Below are positions 55,101-64,000 of a stretch of DNA of 64,000 bases, piece by piece (position 1 is the first letter of the stretch; each line of letters begins with the position of its first letter). The stretch is taken from assembly GCF_003732665.1 (NCBI RefSeq), contig NZ_MOBP01000013.1, positions 62,001 through 126,000 of the forward strand, written 5' to 3'. This DNA is from Pseudomonas frederiksbergensis (GTDB lineage: Bacteria; Pseudomonadota; Gammaproteobacteria; Pseudomonadales; Pseudomonadaceae). A model generated the notes under the pieces. The model had not been told where the DNA came from, did not search any database, and saw only the letters and a list, made by a program, of their open reading frames with translations. The translations under genes and the position numbers were made by a program.

Positions 55101-56204
55101 TTACAGACGCATCGGCATGACAACATAAGCCGAGTCGTCGTTGTCGGATTCTTGCACCAGCGCACTGCTGTTGGAGTCGGACAGGATCAGGCGAACCTGC
55201 TCGGTGGTCATCACGCCCAGCACGTCGAGCAAGTAGCTCACGTTGAAGCCGATTTCCAGATTGCCGCCGTTGTACTCGACGCCGACTTCTTCTTCCGCTT
55301 CTTCCTGCTCCGGGTTGTTCGCCTGGATTTTCAACTGACCGTTGGCCAGTTGCAGACGGATACCACGGTACTTCTCGTTGGACAGAATCGCGGTACGGCT
55401 GAAGGCTTCACGCAGAGCCTGACGATCACCCAACACCAGCTTGTCGCCACCCTTCGGCAGAACACGCTCGTAATCCGGGAATTTGCCGTCGACCAGTTTC
55501 GAAGTGAAGGTGAACTCGCCAGTGGTCGCACGAATGTGGTGCTGACCCAGGACGATGCTGACCAGACCATCCGGCTCGGTCAGCAGGCGCGCCAACTCAA
55601 GGATACCCTTGCGCGGCACGATCACCTGGTGACGATCCGGCTGACCGATATCGGCCTTCATCGAGCACATGGCCAGACGGTGGCCATCGGTGGCCACGGC
55701 GCGGATGATGCCTTCGGAGACTTCCAGCAGCATGCCGTTGAGGTAATAACGCACGTCCTGCTGGGCCATGGCGAAGCTGGTGCGTTCGATCAAACGACGC
55801 AGTTTGCTTTGCTCCAGGCTGCAAGTCAGCGAACCCGGGCCTTCTTCCACCGTCGGGAAATCGTTGGCCGGCAGGGTCGACAGGGTGAAGCGGCTACGGC
55901 CAGCCTTCACCACGAGCTTCTGCTCATCGACCTTGATGTCGATCAGCGCGTCGTTCGGCAGGCTTTTGCAGATGTCCATCAGCTTGCGCGCAGGCACGGT
56001 GATAGAACCTGGATCAGCCGGCTCTTCGAGTTGCACACGACCGACCAGCTCGACTTCCAGGTCAGTACCGGTCAGCGACAGTTGCTGGCCTTCGACAACC
56101 AGCAGCACGTTGGAGAGCACCGGCAAGGTCTGTCGGCGCTCAACGACGCCTGCGACCAGTTGCAGGGGTTTCAACAGGGCTTCGCGTTGAATGGTGAAAT
56201 GCAT
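55101..56204 (-). CDS. dnaN: DNA polymerase III beta sliding clamp
   Basis: 367 residues in three clamp domains; begins MHFTIQREALLKPLQLVAGVVERR and ends with the PMRL that forms part of the peptide-binding pocket. It is the processivity ring for replication. Shine-Dalgarno AAGGGA. 39 bp after dnaA. Confidence 0.98.
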   Translation of the reverse strand: MHFTIQREALLKPLQLVAGVVERRQTLPVLSNVLLVVEGQQLSLTGTDLEVELVGRVQLEEPADPGSITVPARKLMDICKSLPNDALIDIKVDEQKLVVKAGRSRFTLSTLPANDFPTVEEGPGSLTCSLEQSKLRRLIERTSFAMAQQDVRYYLNGMLLEVSEGIIRAVATDGHRLAMCSMKADIGQPDRHQVIVPRKGILELARLLTEPDGLVSIVLGQHHIRATTGEFTFTSKLVDGKFPDYERVLPKGGDKLVLGDRQALREAFSRTAILSNEKYRGIRLQLANGQLKIQANNPEQEEAEEEVGVEYNGGNLEIGFNVSYLLDVLGVMTTEQVRLILSDSNSSALVQESDNDDSAYVVMPMRL

Positions 56205-56243
56205 GGTCTAGTCCCTTGCCTTAATAAGCTGCGCTGGTGTTCA

Positions 56244-57764
56244 TCAAGTGGTCAGTGTACGCAGCAGGTTCTTGTAGTCCTCGCGGATGTCCGCGTCGGA
56301 TTCCTTAAGTTCGTTGATCTTGCGGCAGGCGTGCAAAACGGTCGTGTGGTCGCGGCCGCCAAACACATCGCCGATTTCCGGCAGGCTGTGGTTAGTCAAC
56401 TCTTTGGAGAGGGCCATTGCAACCTGACGCGGACGTGCGACCGAACGTGAACGACGTTTGGACAGCAGGTCGGAGATCTTGATCTTGTAGTACTCGGCGA
56501 CGGTGCGCTGAATGTTATCCACAGAGACCAGTTTGTCTTGCAGCGCCAACAAGTCCTTCAGGGATTCGCGGATCAACTCGATGGTGATGTCACGACCCAT
56601 GAAGTGTGAGTGGGCGATCACGCGCTTCAGCGCGCCTTCCAGCTCACGGACGTTGGAGCGAATACGTTGGGCAATGAAGAACGCCGCATCGTGGGGCAGA
56701 TCGACTTTGGCCTGGTCGGCCTTTTTCATCAGGATCGCCACGCGGGTTTCCAGCTCCGGCGGCTCGACGGCCACCGTCAGGCCCCAGCCGAAGCGAGACT
56801 TGAGGCGTTCTTCGAGGCCTTCGATTTCTTTCGGGTAGCGGTCACTGGTGAGAATGACCTGTTGGCCACCTTCAAGCAGGGCGTTGAAGGTGTGGAAAAA
56901 CTCTTCCTGGGAACGTTCCTTGCGGGCGAAGAACTGAATGTCGTCGATCAGCAGGGCGTCCACCGAACGGTAGAAGCGCTTGAATTCATTGATGGCGTTC
57001 AGTTGCAGAGCCTTGACCATGTCGGCCACGAAACGCTCGGAATGCAGGTACACGACCTTGGCATTCGGGTTCTTCTTTAATAGATGGTTACCCACCGCGT
57101 GCATCAAGTGGGTTTTACCCAAGCCGACGCCACCATAAAGGAAGAGCGGGTTGTAACCGTGCTTGGGGTTGTCCGCCACTTGCCAGGCCGCAGCCCGGGC
57201 CAATTGGTTGGACTTACCTTCGACGAAGTTCTCGAAGGTGAAGGTGCGGTTCAGGTAGCTGGTGTGCTTGAGCGCGCCTTCAACCTGCACGGTGCGCTGT
57301 TCGGCGCGAACCGGGGCCTGTTGCGAACTGGCGCCGGCCATCGGGTCGAAGCTGTCGCGGGACGGCTCTTCACTGACTTCGGCTACTTTTTGCGTGGCCC
57401 GTTTGGTCTGGGTAGCAACCGGGGCAGGGGCCGGCGCGCTGACCGGTGCCTGGGCGGCTTGAGCCTGGGACGCGGCGGCTGCGAGCGGGGCATTGGGTGC
57501 CGCGCGGGGTGCCGAACTGCGTTTGCTGCCTATTAATAAGGAAAGCGCCGGCGCCATGCCATTGCCATGCTCATCCAGCAGTTCGAGGACGCGGCCCAGG
57601 TACTTTTCGTTGACCCAGTCGAGAACAAAACGATTCGGTGCGTAGACACGCAACTCGTCGCCTTCGGCTTCGACCTGTAGTGGACGGATCCAAGTGTTGA
57701 ATTGTTGGGCAGGCAGCTCATCGCGCAAAAGCTCCACGCACTGCTGCCAAAGTTCCACTGACAC
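56244..57764 (-). CDS. dnaA: chromosomal replication initiator DnaA
   Basis: 506 residues from a GTG at 57764 with Shine-Dalgarno TAGGGG. Domain I (ELWQQCVELLRDELPAQQFNTWI), a Pro/Ala/Gln-rich domain II, AAA+ domain III with GGVGLGKTHL, and domain IV with the box-binding LTNHSLPEIGDVFGGRDHTTV. It binds DnaA boxes and opens oriC. A perfect DnaA box lies inside the gene (56515-56523). Confidence 0.98.
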   Translation of the reverse strand: MSVELWQQCVELLRDELPAQQFNTWIRPLQVEAEGDELRVYAPNRFVLDWVNEKYLGRVLELLDEHGNGMAPALSLLIGSKRSSAPRAAPNAPLAAAASQAQAAQAPVSAPAPAPVATQTKRATQKVAEVSEEPSRDSFDPMAGASSQQAPVRAEQRTVQVEGALKHTSYLNRTFTFENFVEGKSNQLARAAAWQVADNPKHGYNPLFLYGGVGLGKTHLMHAVGNHLLKKNPNAKVVYLHSERFVADMVKALQLNAINEFKRFYRSVDALLIDDIQFFARKERSQEEFFHTFNALLEGGQQVILTSDRYPKEIEGLEERLKSRFGWGLTVAVEPPELETRVAILMKKADQAKVDLPHDAAFFIAQRIRSNVRELEGALKRVIAHSHFMGRDITIELIRESLKDLLALQDKLVSVDNIQRTVAEYYKIKISDLLSKRRSRSVARPRQVAMALSKELTNHSLPEIGDVFGGRDHTTVLHACRKINELKESDADIREDYKNLLRTLTT

Positions 57765-58331
57765 GGATATCCCCTAAGTTGAAAGCCGGTGAGGCAAAAA
57801 CAAGCGGCCATTGTAGCGGCCAGACGCCCACTTATCCACATGCAGGTTGCGCACAGGCCATGAATTATCAATGCGTTAACCACTGAAAAGGCGACCAACG
57901 GTATGTGCATAAGCTCTGTGGATAACCCCCCATGAGGGCACTGGACAAGTGGGGGGCAAACTCGGTGGATAACTGGCCTGTGGATAACTGGCCATTCCAC
58001 ACACAGCTTATCCGACAGCGCAGCACAGGCTGACCACCGTTTTCCACCGTAGTTGTCATTCTCTGTACATCACGGGTTAGAAGGGCTTAAGGCAGTTATC
58101 CACAGCAGATGGCGTCCCTAGCTTTTATAAGCTTTACAAAAAAGCTTTAAATAATTCCCTTCTTTATTTCTATATCTAGCGAACAGGGTCCAAGCGCGAA
58201 AACCCCTGGAGATCTATTTATAAGGAAACGTTGGTTGGAAATTGACCTAGAGGCTTGCTTTCTCTAGAATCCCCGGTCTCTTAAAACGGGGGCCATTCCG
58301 GCCCGTTGTGGACGAACCAGGTAACACGACA
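57765..58331. other. oriC: replication origin oriC (dnaA-rpmH gap)
   Basis: A 567-bp non-coding region. Perfect DnaA boxes (TTATCCACA or inverse) lie at 57832-57840 (+), 57917-57925 (-), 57979-57987 (-) and 58096-58104 (+); a one-mismatch box is at 57964-57972. To their right is an AT-rich stretch (58120-58180) and GATCTATTTATA (58211-58222), which resembles the 13-mer unwinding repeat. The rpmH promoter overlaps the right edge. This is the standard Pseudomonas origin site. Confidence 0.92.
58242..58270 (+). promoter_or_regulatory. sigma-70 promoter of rpmH-rnpA
   Basis: TTGACC at 58242-58247 and TAGAAT at 58265-58270 with a 17-bp spacer. The leader to rpmH is about 55 bases. Confidence 0.8.
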
Positions 58332-58466
58332 ATGAAACGTACTTTCCAACCAAGCACTATCAAACGCGCTCGTACCCACGGTTTCCGTGCTCGCATGGCT
58401 ACCAAGAACGGTCGTGCCGTCCTGTCGCGTCGTCGCGCCAAAGGTCGTGCGCGTCTGGCAGTTTGA
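58332..58466 (+). CDS. rpmH: 50S ribosomal protein L34
   Basis: 44 residues: starts MKRTFQPSTIKRARTHGFRA and ends in a basic RAKGRARLAV, the canonical L34. Marks the right border of oriC. First gene of the rpmH-rnpA-yidD-yidC transcript. Confidence 0.99.
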   Translation: MKRTFQPSTIKRARTHGFRARMATKNGRAVLSRRRAKGRARLAV

Positions 58467-58482
58467 TAATCCGGCACTGGAG

Positions 58483-58884
58483 GTGAGTCAGGACTTCAGT
58501 CGGGAAAAGCGTTTGCTTACCCCCCGGCATTTCAAGGCAGTCTTTGACTCCCCTACCGGCAAGGTTCCGGGGAAAAATCTCCTGCTCCTTGCGCGCAACA
58601 ACGATCTTGATCACCCCCGTCTCGGGCTGGTTATCGGGAAAAAGAGCGTAAAGCTCTCCGTCGAGCGCAATCGCCTCAAACGTCTGATGCGCGAATCGTT
58701 CCGTCTGCACCAGGATTCACTGGTCGGCTGGGACATTGTTATCGTCGCGCGCAAAGGTTTGGGGGACGTAGAAAACCCCGAATTGATTCAGCATTTCGGC
58801 AAACTCTGGAAGCGTCTGGCACGCAGCACGCCAGTACCAGCAGTCAAAACCGAAACTGTAGGGGTAGACAGTCCCGATGCGTAA
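58483..58884 (+). CDS. rnpA: ribonuclease P protein component
   Basis: 133 residues from the GTG at 58483, chosen by the family head (VSQDFSREKRLL); the frame is open into rpmH but that would be out of family. The RNR motif region reads VIGKKSVKLSVERNRLKRLMRESFR. It binds RNase P RNA for tRNA 5' processing. Overlaps yidD by 8 bp. Confidence 0.95.
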   Translation: MSQDFSREKRLLTPRHFKAVFDSPTGKVPGKNLLLLARNNDLDHPRLGLVIGKKSVKLSVERNRLKRLMRESFRLHQDSLVGWDIVIVARKGLGDVENPELIQHFGKLWKRLARSTPVPAVKTETVGVDSPDA

Positions 58885-59122
58885 ACTGGCACTCGTTCCG
58901 ATCCAGTTTTATCGCTATGCCATTAGTCCCCTGATGGCCAGTCACTGTCGTTTCTACCCCAGTTGTTCCTGCTACGCGTATGAAGCCATAGAAAATCATG
59001 GCCTTCTGCGCGGTGGCTGGCTGGCCTTTCGTCGTTTAGGTCGCTGTCATCCGTGGAATCCCGGTGGTTATGACCCGGTTCCACCTATCCCTACCTCCCG
59101 TTCTTCTTCGATGGCCGAGTAA
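58877..59122 (+). CDS. yidD: membrane protein insertion efficiency factor YidD
   Basis: 81 residues. Family motif FYRYAISPLMASHCRFYPSCSCYAYEAI with its conserved cysteines, then GRCHPWNPGGYDPVP. It assists Sec/YidC membrane insertion. Overlaps rnpA and ends 2 bp before yidC. Confidence 0.97.
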   Translation: MRKLALVPIQFYRYAISPLMASHCRFYPSCSCYAYEAIENHGLLRGGWLAFRRLGRCHPWNPGGYDPVPPIPTSRSSSMAE

Positions 59123-59124
59123 TC

Positions 59125-60813
59125 ATGGATATCAAACGCACGATCCTGATCGTCGCCCTGGCAATCGTGTCCTACGTTATGGTCCTTAAATGGAACCAGG
59201 ACTATGGCCAGGCTGCCCTGCCGACTCAGAATGTTGCTTCCAGTACTACCGCACCGGGCCTACCGGACACGGCGACTGGCAATAATGCTTCTGTCAGTGA
59301 CGACATTCCACGCGCCGCAAGCGATACCAGTGCCACTGCACCTGCTGAAACACCAGTAGCTGTAAGCAAAGACCTCATCCAGATCAAAACGGATGTGCTC
59401 AACCTGGCAATCGACCCACAGGGTGGTGATGTTGCTCAGTTGACGTTGCCGCTGTATCCACGTCGCCAGGACCACCCGGAAATTCCATTCCAGTTGTTCG
59501 ATAATGGCAACGAGCGGACGTATCTGGCCCAGAGCGGTTTGATCGGCACCGACGGTCCGGACGCAAGTCCAACCGGTCGCCCGGTTTACGCCTCGGAGAA
59601 GAAGATCTACCAGTTGGCTGACGGTCAGGACCAATTGGTCGTGGACCTGAAGTTCAGCAAGGACGGCGTCAACTACATCAAGCGTTTCACCGTGAAACGT
59701 GGCCTGTATGACGTAACCGTTTCCTACCTGATCGACAACGAAAGCGCCAAGCCTTGGTCCGGCGCGATGTTCGCGCAACTCAAGCGTGACGCCAGTTCCG
59801 ATCCGTCTTCCAGCACCGCCACCGGCACCGCGACTTACTTGGGCGCAGCGCTGTGGACAAGTAACGAGCCGTACAAGAAAGTGTCGATGAAGGACATGGA
59901 CAAGGCTCAGCTGAAAGAAACCGTTAACGGTGGTTGGGTTGCCTGGTTGCAACACTACTTCGTGACCGCGTGGATTCCGGCGAAGGGCGAAAACAATGTC
60001 GTCCAGACCCGTAAAGACAGCAAAGGCAACTACATCATCGGTTACACCGCTCCGGCAGTGACCGTTGCGCCAGGTGCCAAAGGTGAAGTCAGCGCTGTTC
60101 TGTACGCCGGCCCGAAAAGCCAGGCTGTGCTGAAAGAGTTGTCCCCAGGTCTGGAACTGACCGTCGACTACGGCATTCTGTGGTTCATTGCCCAGCCAAT
60201 CTTCTGGCTGCTGCAACATATCCACGCCATCGTCGGTAACTGGGGCTGGTCGATCATCTTCCTGACCATGCTGATCAAAGGGCTTTTCTTCCCTCTGTCG
60301 GCAGCCAGCTACAAATCCATGGCGCGCATGCGTGCAGTGGCACCGAAACTGGCGCTGCTGAAAGAACAACATGGCGACGACCGGCAGAAAATGTCCCAAG
60401 CCATGATGGAGCTGTACAAGAAAGAGAAGATCAATCCACTGGGCGGTTGCTTGCCAATCCTGGTGCAGATGCCGGTTTTCCTTTCGTTGTACTGGGTTCT
60501 TCTGGAAAGCGTGGAAATGCGCCAAGCGCCGTTCATGCTGTGGATTACTGACCTGTCGATCAAGGATCCGTTCTTCATTCTGCCGATCATCATGGGTGCA
60601 ACCATGTTTATCCAGCAGCGGTTGAACCCGACACCTCCGGATCCGATGCAGGCCAAGGTGATGAAGCTGATGCCAATCATCTTCACCTTCTTCTTCCTGT
60701 GGTTCCCGGCGGGTCTGGTGCTGTACTGGGTGGTCAACAACTGCCTGTCCATCAGCCAACAGTGGTACATCACTCGTAAGATCGAAGCTGCTACCAAAAA
60801 AGCCGCTGCGTAA
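59125..60813 (+). CDS. yidC: membrane protein insertase YidC
   Basis: 562 residues. TM1 at the N-terminus, a large periplasmic beta-sandwich domain P1 (about 60-340), then the conserved five-helix core with GWSIIFLTMLIKGLFFPLS and LGGCLPILVQMPVF. It inserts inner-membrane proteins alone or with Sec. Followed by a clear terminator. Confidence 0.97.
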   Translation: MDIKRTILIVALAIVSYVMVLKWNQDYGQAALPTQNVASSTTAPGLPDTATGNNASVSDDIPRAASDTSATAPAETPVAVSKDLIQIKTDVLNLAIDPQGGDVAQLTLPLYPRRQDHPEIPFQLFDNGNERTYLAQSGLIGTDGPDASPTGRPVYASEKKIYQLADGQDQLVVDLKFSKDGVNYIKRFTVKRGLYDVTVSYLIDNESAKPWSGAMFAQLKRDASSDPSSSTATGTATYLGAALWTSNEPYKKVSMKDMDKAQLKETVNGGWVAWLQHYFVTAWIPAKGENNVVQTRKDSKGNYIIGYTAPAVTVAPGAKGEVSAVLYAGPKSQAVLKELSPGLELTVDYGILWFIAQPIFWLLQHIHAIVGNWGWSIIFLTMLIKGLFFPLSAASYKSMARMRAVAPKLALLKEQHGDDRQKMSQAMMELYKKEKINPLGGCLPILVQMPVFLSLYWVLLESVEMRQAPFMLWITDLSIKDPFFILPIIMGATMFIQQRLNPTPPDPMQAKVMKLMPIIFTFFFLWFPAGLVLYWVVNNCLSISQQWYITRKIEAATKKAAA

Positions 60814-60835
60814 CTTACTCTGTGGATAACCACTC

Positions 60836-60860
60836 AAAACGCCCCCTAGTGGGGCGTTTT
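60836..60860 (+). terminator. intrinsic terminator after yidC
   Basis: Stem AAAACGCCCC / GGGGCGTTTT with loop CTAGT. It lies 23 bp after the yidC stop and just before mnmE. Confidence 0.9.
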
Positions 60861-60892
60861 GCTATCTGTCACTTTTGTCTGGATACCGGTTT

Positions 60893-62263
60893 ATGAGCGT
60901 TCCTCGTGAAACCATCGCCGCCGTCGCCACCGCTCAAGGTCGCGGCGGTGTGGGCATCGTCCGTATTTCCGGGCCGCTGGCGAGTGTGGCGGCCAAAGCC
61001 ATCAGCGGTCGCGAACTGAAACCGCGTTACGCCCATTACGGCCCGTTCCTGAGTGAAACCGAAGAGGTACTGGACGAAGGCATCGCCTTGTATTTCCCCG
61101 GTCCGAACTCGTTCACCGGCGAAGATGTGCTGGAACTCCAGGGCCACGGCGGCCCGATCGTGCTGGATATGCTGCTCAAGCGCTGTCTGGAATTGGGTTG
61201 CCGCCTGGCCCGGCCGGGTGAATTCAGCGAACGCGCCTTCCTCAACGACAAACTCGACCTGGCCCAGGCCGAGGCGATTGCCGATTTGATCGAGGCCAGT
61301 TCTGCACAGGCTGCGCGAAATGCCCTGCGTTCCTTGCAAGGAGCATTTTCCCAGCGTGTGCATAACCTCACCGAACAATTGATCGGTTTGCGCATCTACG
61401 TTGAGGCGGCCATCGACTTCCCGGAAGAAGAAATCGACTTCCTCGCCGATGGCCACGTACTGAGCATGCTCGACAAGGTCCGTGACGAATTATCCACAGT
61501 GCTTCGCGAAGCCGGGCAGGGTGCCTTGCTGCGGGACGGGATGAATGTGGTGATTGCCGGTCGACCAAATGCCGGCAAATCCAGCTTGTTGAATGCCTTG
61601 GCTGGCCGCGAAGCAGCGATCGTTACCGAAATTGCCGGCACCACCCGGGATATTCTTCGCGAACATATCCACATCGACGGCATGCCGTTGCACGTGGTCG
61701 ACACTGCTGGCCTGCGCGATACCGATGACCAGGTGGAAAAAATCGGCGTCGAGCGTGCGTTGAAAGCCATCGGCGAAGCGGATCGGGTGTTGCTGGTGGT
61801 CGATGCCACCGCGCCAGAGGCCCTGGACCCGTTTGCCCTGTGGCCGGAATTCCTGGAAACCCGGCCAGATCCGGCCAAAGTCACGCTGATCCGTAACAAG
61901 GCTGACCTGACGGGCGAACCGATTGCCCTGGAAGTCAGCGCCGATGGCCATGTCACCATCAGCCTGAGTGCCAAAGCTGCTGGCGAAGGTCTTGAATTGC
62001 TGCGTGAACACCTCAAGACCTGCATGGGCTACGAGCAGACCTCGGAGAGCAGCTTCAGCGCACGCCGGCGTCACCTGGAAGCCCTGCGACATGCCAGTGC
62101 ATCCCTCGAGCACGGCCGCGCTCAGTTGACCCTGGCGGGTGCCGGCGAGTTGTTGGCAGAAGATCTGCGACAAGCCCAGCACTCTTTGGGCGAAATCACC
62201 GGTGCTTTCAGCTCCGATGACCTGTTGGGCCGGATTTTTTCCAGCTTCTGCATCGGTAAATAG
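60893..62263 (+). CDS. mnmE: tRNA modification GTPase MnmE
   Basis: 456 residues from the ATG at 60893 (MSVPRETIAA); a TTG 18 bp earlier is not needed. Folate-binding N-domain, G1 loop GRPNAGKSSLLNAL, DTAGLR, NKAD and the C-terminal CIGK that carries the functional Cys. With MnmG it makes the cmnm5 group on wobble U34 of certain tRNAs. Contains a perfect DnaA box (61490-61498). Confidence 0.97.
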   Translation: MSVPRETIAAVATAQGRGGVGIVRISGPLASVAAKAISGRELKPRYAHYGPFLSETEEVLDEGIALYFPGPNSFTGEDVLELQGHGGPIVLDMLLKRCLELGCRLARPGEFSERAFLNDKLDLAQAEAIADLIEASSAQAARNALRSLQGAFSQRVHNLTEQLIGLRIYVEAAIDFPEEEIDFLADGHVLSMLDKVRDELSTVLREAGQGALLRDGMNVVIAGRPNAGKSSLLNALAGREAAIVTEIAGTTRDILREHIHIDGMPLHVVDTAGLRDTDDQVEKIGVERALKAIGEADRVLLVVDATAPEALDPFALWPEFLETRPDPAKVTLIRNKADLTGEPIALEVSADGHVTISLSAKAAGEGLELLREHLKTCMGYEQTSESSFSARRRHLEALRHASASLEHGRAQLTLAGAGELLAEDLRQAQHSLGEITGAFSSDDLLGRIFSSFCIGK

Positions 62264-62814
62264 TCCCTCCATTGTTCACAGACAGGCCATTCGCGCCTGT
62301 CTGCTCCCTCCTTATTCTGAAAACTTCCCCGAGTGCCGAGCAGATTCTTTCTGCTTGAACGGATTTCTCCTGCCCGGGAATCGTCCTTTCGACCCTTTTC
62401 TGTGGATTAAGCCCTGTGAATAACTGCCACTAAGGGCAGTTGATAACAGGGCCTGAAAACTGAAGATAAACCCATCTGTGGATAACCACCCCTTTCATCC
62501 ACAGGCTTACACCGGTTATCCAAGGGCCTCCTTGGCACATGACCACAGGGTTTTGAACCTCTGTACATATTGAATATAAAGGCTTGTAGAGATCTATCCA
62601 CAGAAATGGTGCTCAGTAGAAATAAACATAAAAACAAAGATTTAATAAATTTCTCTTTTTTTAATTTCTATAACCCCGACTTCTCCACAGCTGGTTAAAT
62701 TTTGTGCAAAGGGTTCTTTAGGAAGGGCGAAGTCCCTATACTTGCCGACCAGGTCCAAAAACCTGAGATCAACCTATTCCGGATTACCTAACTGAAGCAG
62801 GCACGAGGTGCGTG
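62264..62814. other. second origin-like region (mnmE-mnmG gap)
   Basis: A 551-bp non-coding gap. It has a perfect TGTGGATAA at 62477-62485 and a TGTGAATAA at 62415-62423 that fits the degenerate DnaA-box consensus. One-mismatch boxes are at 62401, 62495, 62594 and 62681. A long AT-rich stretch lies at 62618-62672. A weak hairpin at 62279-62303 may end mnmE. The layout mirrors oriC; see findings for shared blocks. Confidence 0.65.
62737..62742 (+). promoter_or_regulatory. possible -10 element of mnmG
   Basis: TATACT about 73 bp before the mnmG start. No good -35 is found at the right distance, so this is tentative. Confidence 0.35.
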
Positions 62815-64000
62815 GTGGATTTCCCTTCCCGTTTTGAAGTGATCGTCATCGGCGGCGGTCATGCCGGTACCGAGGCAGCACTGGCGTCAGCACGTATGGG
62901 GGCAAAAACCCTGTTGCTGACGCACAACGTGGAAACCCTCGGTGCCATGAGTTGCAACCCTGCCATTGGCGGGATCGGCAAAAGCCACCTGGTCAAGGAA
63001 ATCGACGCCCTCGGCGGTGCGATGGCCATGGCTACCGATAAGGGTGGTATTCAGTTTCGCGTGTTGAACAACCGCAAAGGCCCGGCCGTGCGAGCGACTC
63101 GCGCTCAAGCCGACCGGGTTTTGTACAAGGCCGCTGTCCGCGAAGCCCTGGAAAACCAGCCGAACCTGTGGATATTTCAACAAGCCGCCGATGACCTGAT
63201 CGTCGAACAGGAAACGGTGCGCGGTGTTGTCACGCAAATGGGTCTGCGTTTCCTCGCCGATTCCGTGGTGTTGACCACTGGCACGTTCCTCGGTGGACTT
63301 ATCCACATCGGCATGCAGAATTATTCCGGCGGTCGCGCCGGTGATCCGCCATCGATTGCCCTGGCTCGCCGCTTGCGTGAATTGCCATTGCGCGTTGGTC
63401 GCTTGAAAACCGGTACACCGCCGCGTATCGACGGTCGTTCCGTGGATTTTTCGGTGATGACCGAGCAGGCAGGCGATACGCCGATCCCGGTCATGTCGTT
63501 CATGGGTTCCAAAGAGCAACACCCGAAACAGGTGAGCTGCTGGATTACCCACACCAACGCCCGCACCCACGAAATCATTGCCGCGAACCTCGACCGTTCG
63601 CCGATGTATTCAGATGCCGGGCTGATCGAAGGCATTGGCCCGCGTTATTGCCCGTCGATTGAAGACAAGATTCACCGCTTTGCCGACAAGGAAAGCCATC
63701 AGGTCTTCATCGAACCGGAAGGCTTGACCACCCACGAGCTTTACCCGAACGGGATATCCACAAGCTTGCCGTTCGACGTGCAGTTGCAGATCGTGCAATC
63801 GATCCGCGGCATGGAAAACGCGCACATCGTTCGCCCGGGCTACGCCATCGAATACGACTACTTCGACCCGCGTGACCTGAAGTACAGCCTGGAAACCAAA
63901 GTGATTGCCGGTCTGTTCTTCGCCGGGCAAATCAACGGCACCACCGGTTACGAAGAAGCCGGCGCCCAGGGTTTGCTGGCCGGGGCCAACGCCGCGTTGC
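62815..64000 (+). CDS. mnmG: tRNA modification enzyme MnmG (GidA), 3' end outside window
   Basis: Starts with GTG at 62815 and stays open to the window end (about 395 residues visible of ~630). The FAD loop is VIVIGGGHAGTEAA; the family segment SCNPAIGGIGKSHLVKEIDALGG and PRYCPSIEDKIHRF follow. It works with MnmE on tRNA U34. A perfect DnaA box lies within it at 63299-63307. Confidence 0.97.
   Translation, partial: MDFPSRFEVIVIGGGHAGTEAALASARMGAKTLLLTHNVETLGAMSCNPAIGGIGKSHLVKEIDALGGAMAMATDKGGIQFRVLNNRKGPAVRATRAQADRVLYKAAVREALENQPNLWIFQQAADDLIVEQETVRGVVTQMGLRFLADSVVLTTGTFLGGLIHIGMQNYSGGRAGDPPSIALARRLRELPLRVGRLKTGTPPRIDGRSVDFSVMTEQAGDTPIPVMSFMGSKEQHPKQVSCWITHTNARTHEIIAANLDRSPMYSDAGLIEGIGPRYCPSIEDKIHRFADKESHQVFIEPEGLTTHELYPNGISTSLPFDVQLQIVQSIRGMENAHIVRPGYAIEYDYFDPRDLKYSLETKVIAGLFFAGQINGTTGYEEAGAQGLLAGANAAL

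Noticed and set aside
58008..58016. TTATCCGAC as a fifth DnaA box in oriC
   Set aside because: Three mismatches to consensus at the 3' end; too weak to count.

Overview
The window is a 64 kb piece of a fluorescent-group Pseudomonas chromosome that spans the replication origin. The assignment rests on the dnaA-dnaN-recF-gyrB and rpmH-rnpA-yidD-yidC-mnmE-mnmG blocks around oriC, the kinB-algB pair, the choline-sulfate cluster, several classes of Pseudomonas-type REP elements, and high GC throughout. No rRNA, tRNA, CRISPR array or insertion sequence was recognised.

Left part (1-23 kb). A 5'-truncated diguanylate cyclase (dgcH-like), the lipoprotein amidase ampDh2 and a CSS-motif EAL phosphodiesterase run rightward towards the kinB-algB two-component pair. 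Divergent from algB is a small envelope cluster (unknown membrane protein, DUF1328, Ivy-family protein) behind a good sigma-54 promoter match. Then come gltP, an SpmA-SpmB fusion, a four-gene MCE/Mla-type lipid transporter, a DUF5924 protein, an M16 peptidase, a Na/Pi cotransporter, TerC and a CitMHS citrate transporter.

Accessory spot (23.0-25 kb). Two overlapping genes of visibly lower GC lie between the citrate transporter and a GFA-family gene. They encode an ABC/SMC-like ATPase and a small protein with a PD-(D/E)XK-like motif. This is the best candidate here for an undescribed, possibly defensive, system.

Middle part (25-51.5 kb). A DOPA-dioxygenase-like gene and an NAD(P)-binding protein precede the choline-O-sulfate cluster (LysR regulator, betC, choX-like binding protein, SulP transporter). 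The conserved block aroE-hemF / qor / tsaC-dprA-lysM / def-fmt-rsmB-trkA / TPR / PilZ / lpxL / tag / glyQS / gmhB / plsC follows. A divergent histidine kinase and response regulator sit just before gyrB.

Origin part (51.5-64 kb). gyrB, recF, dnaN and dnaA read leftward. The dnaA-rpmH gap (57765-58331) carries four perfect DnaA boxes and an AT-rich stretch. A second origin-like gap lies between mnmE and mnmG (62264-62814); it shares short sequence blocks with the first. Perfect DnaA boxes are also scattered through the right 37 kb of the window and were not seen in the left 26 kb.
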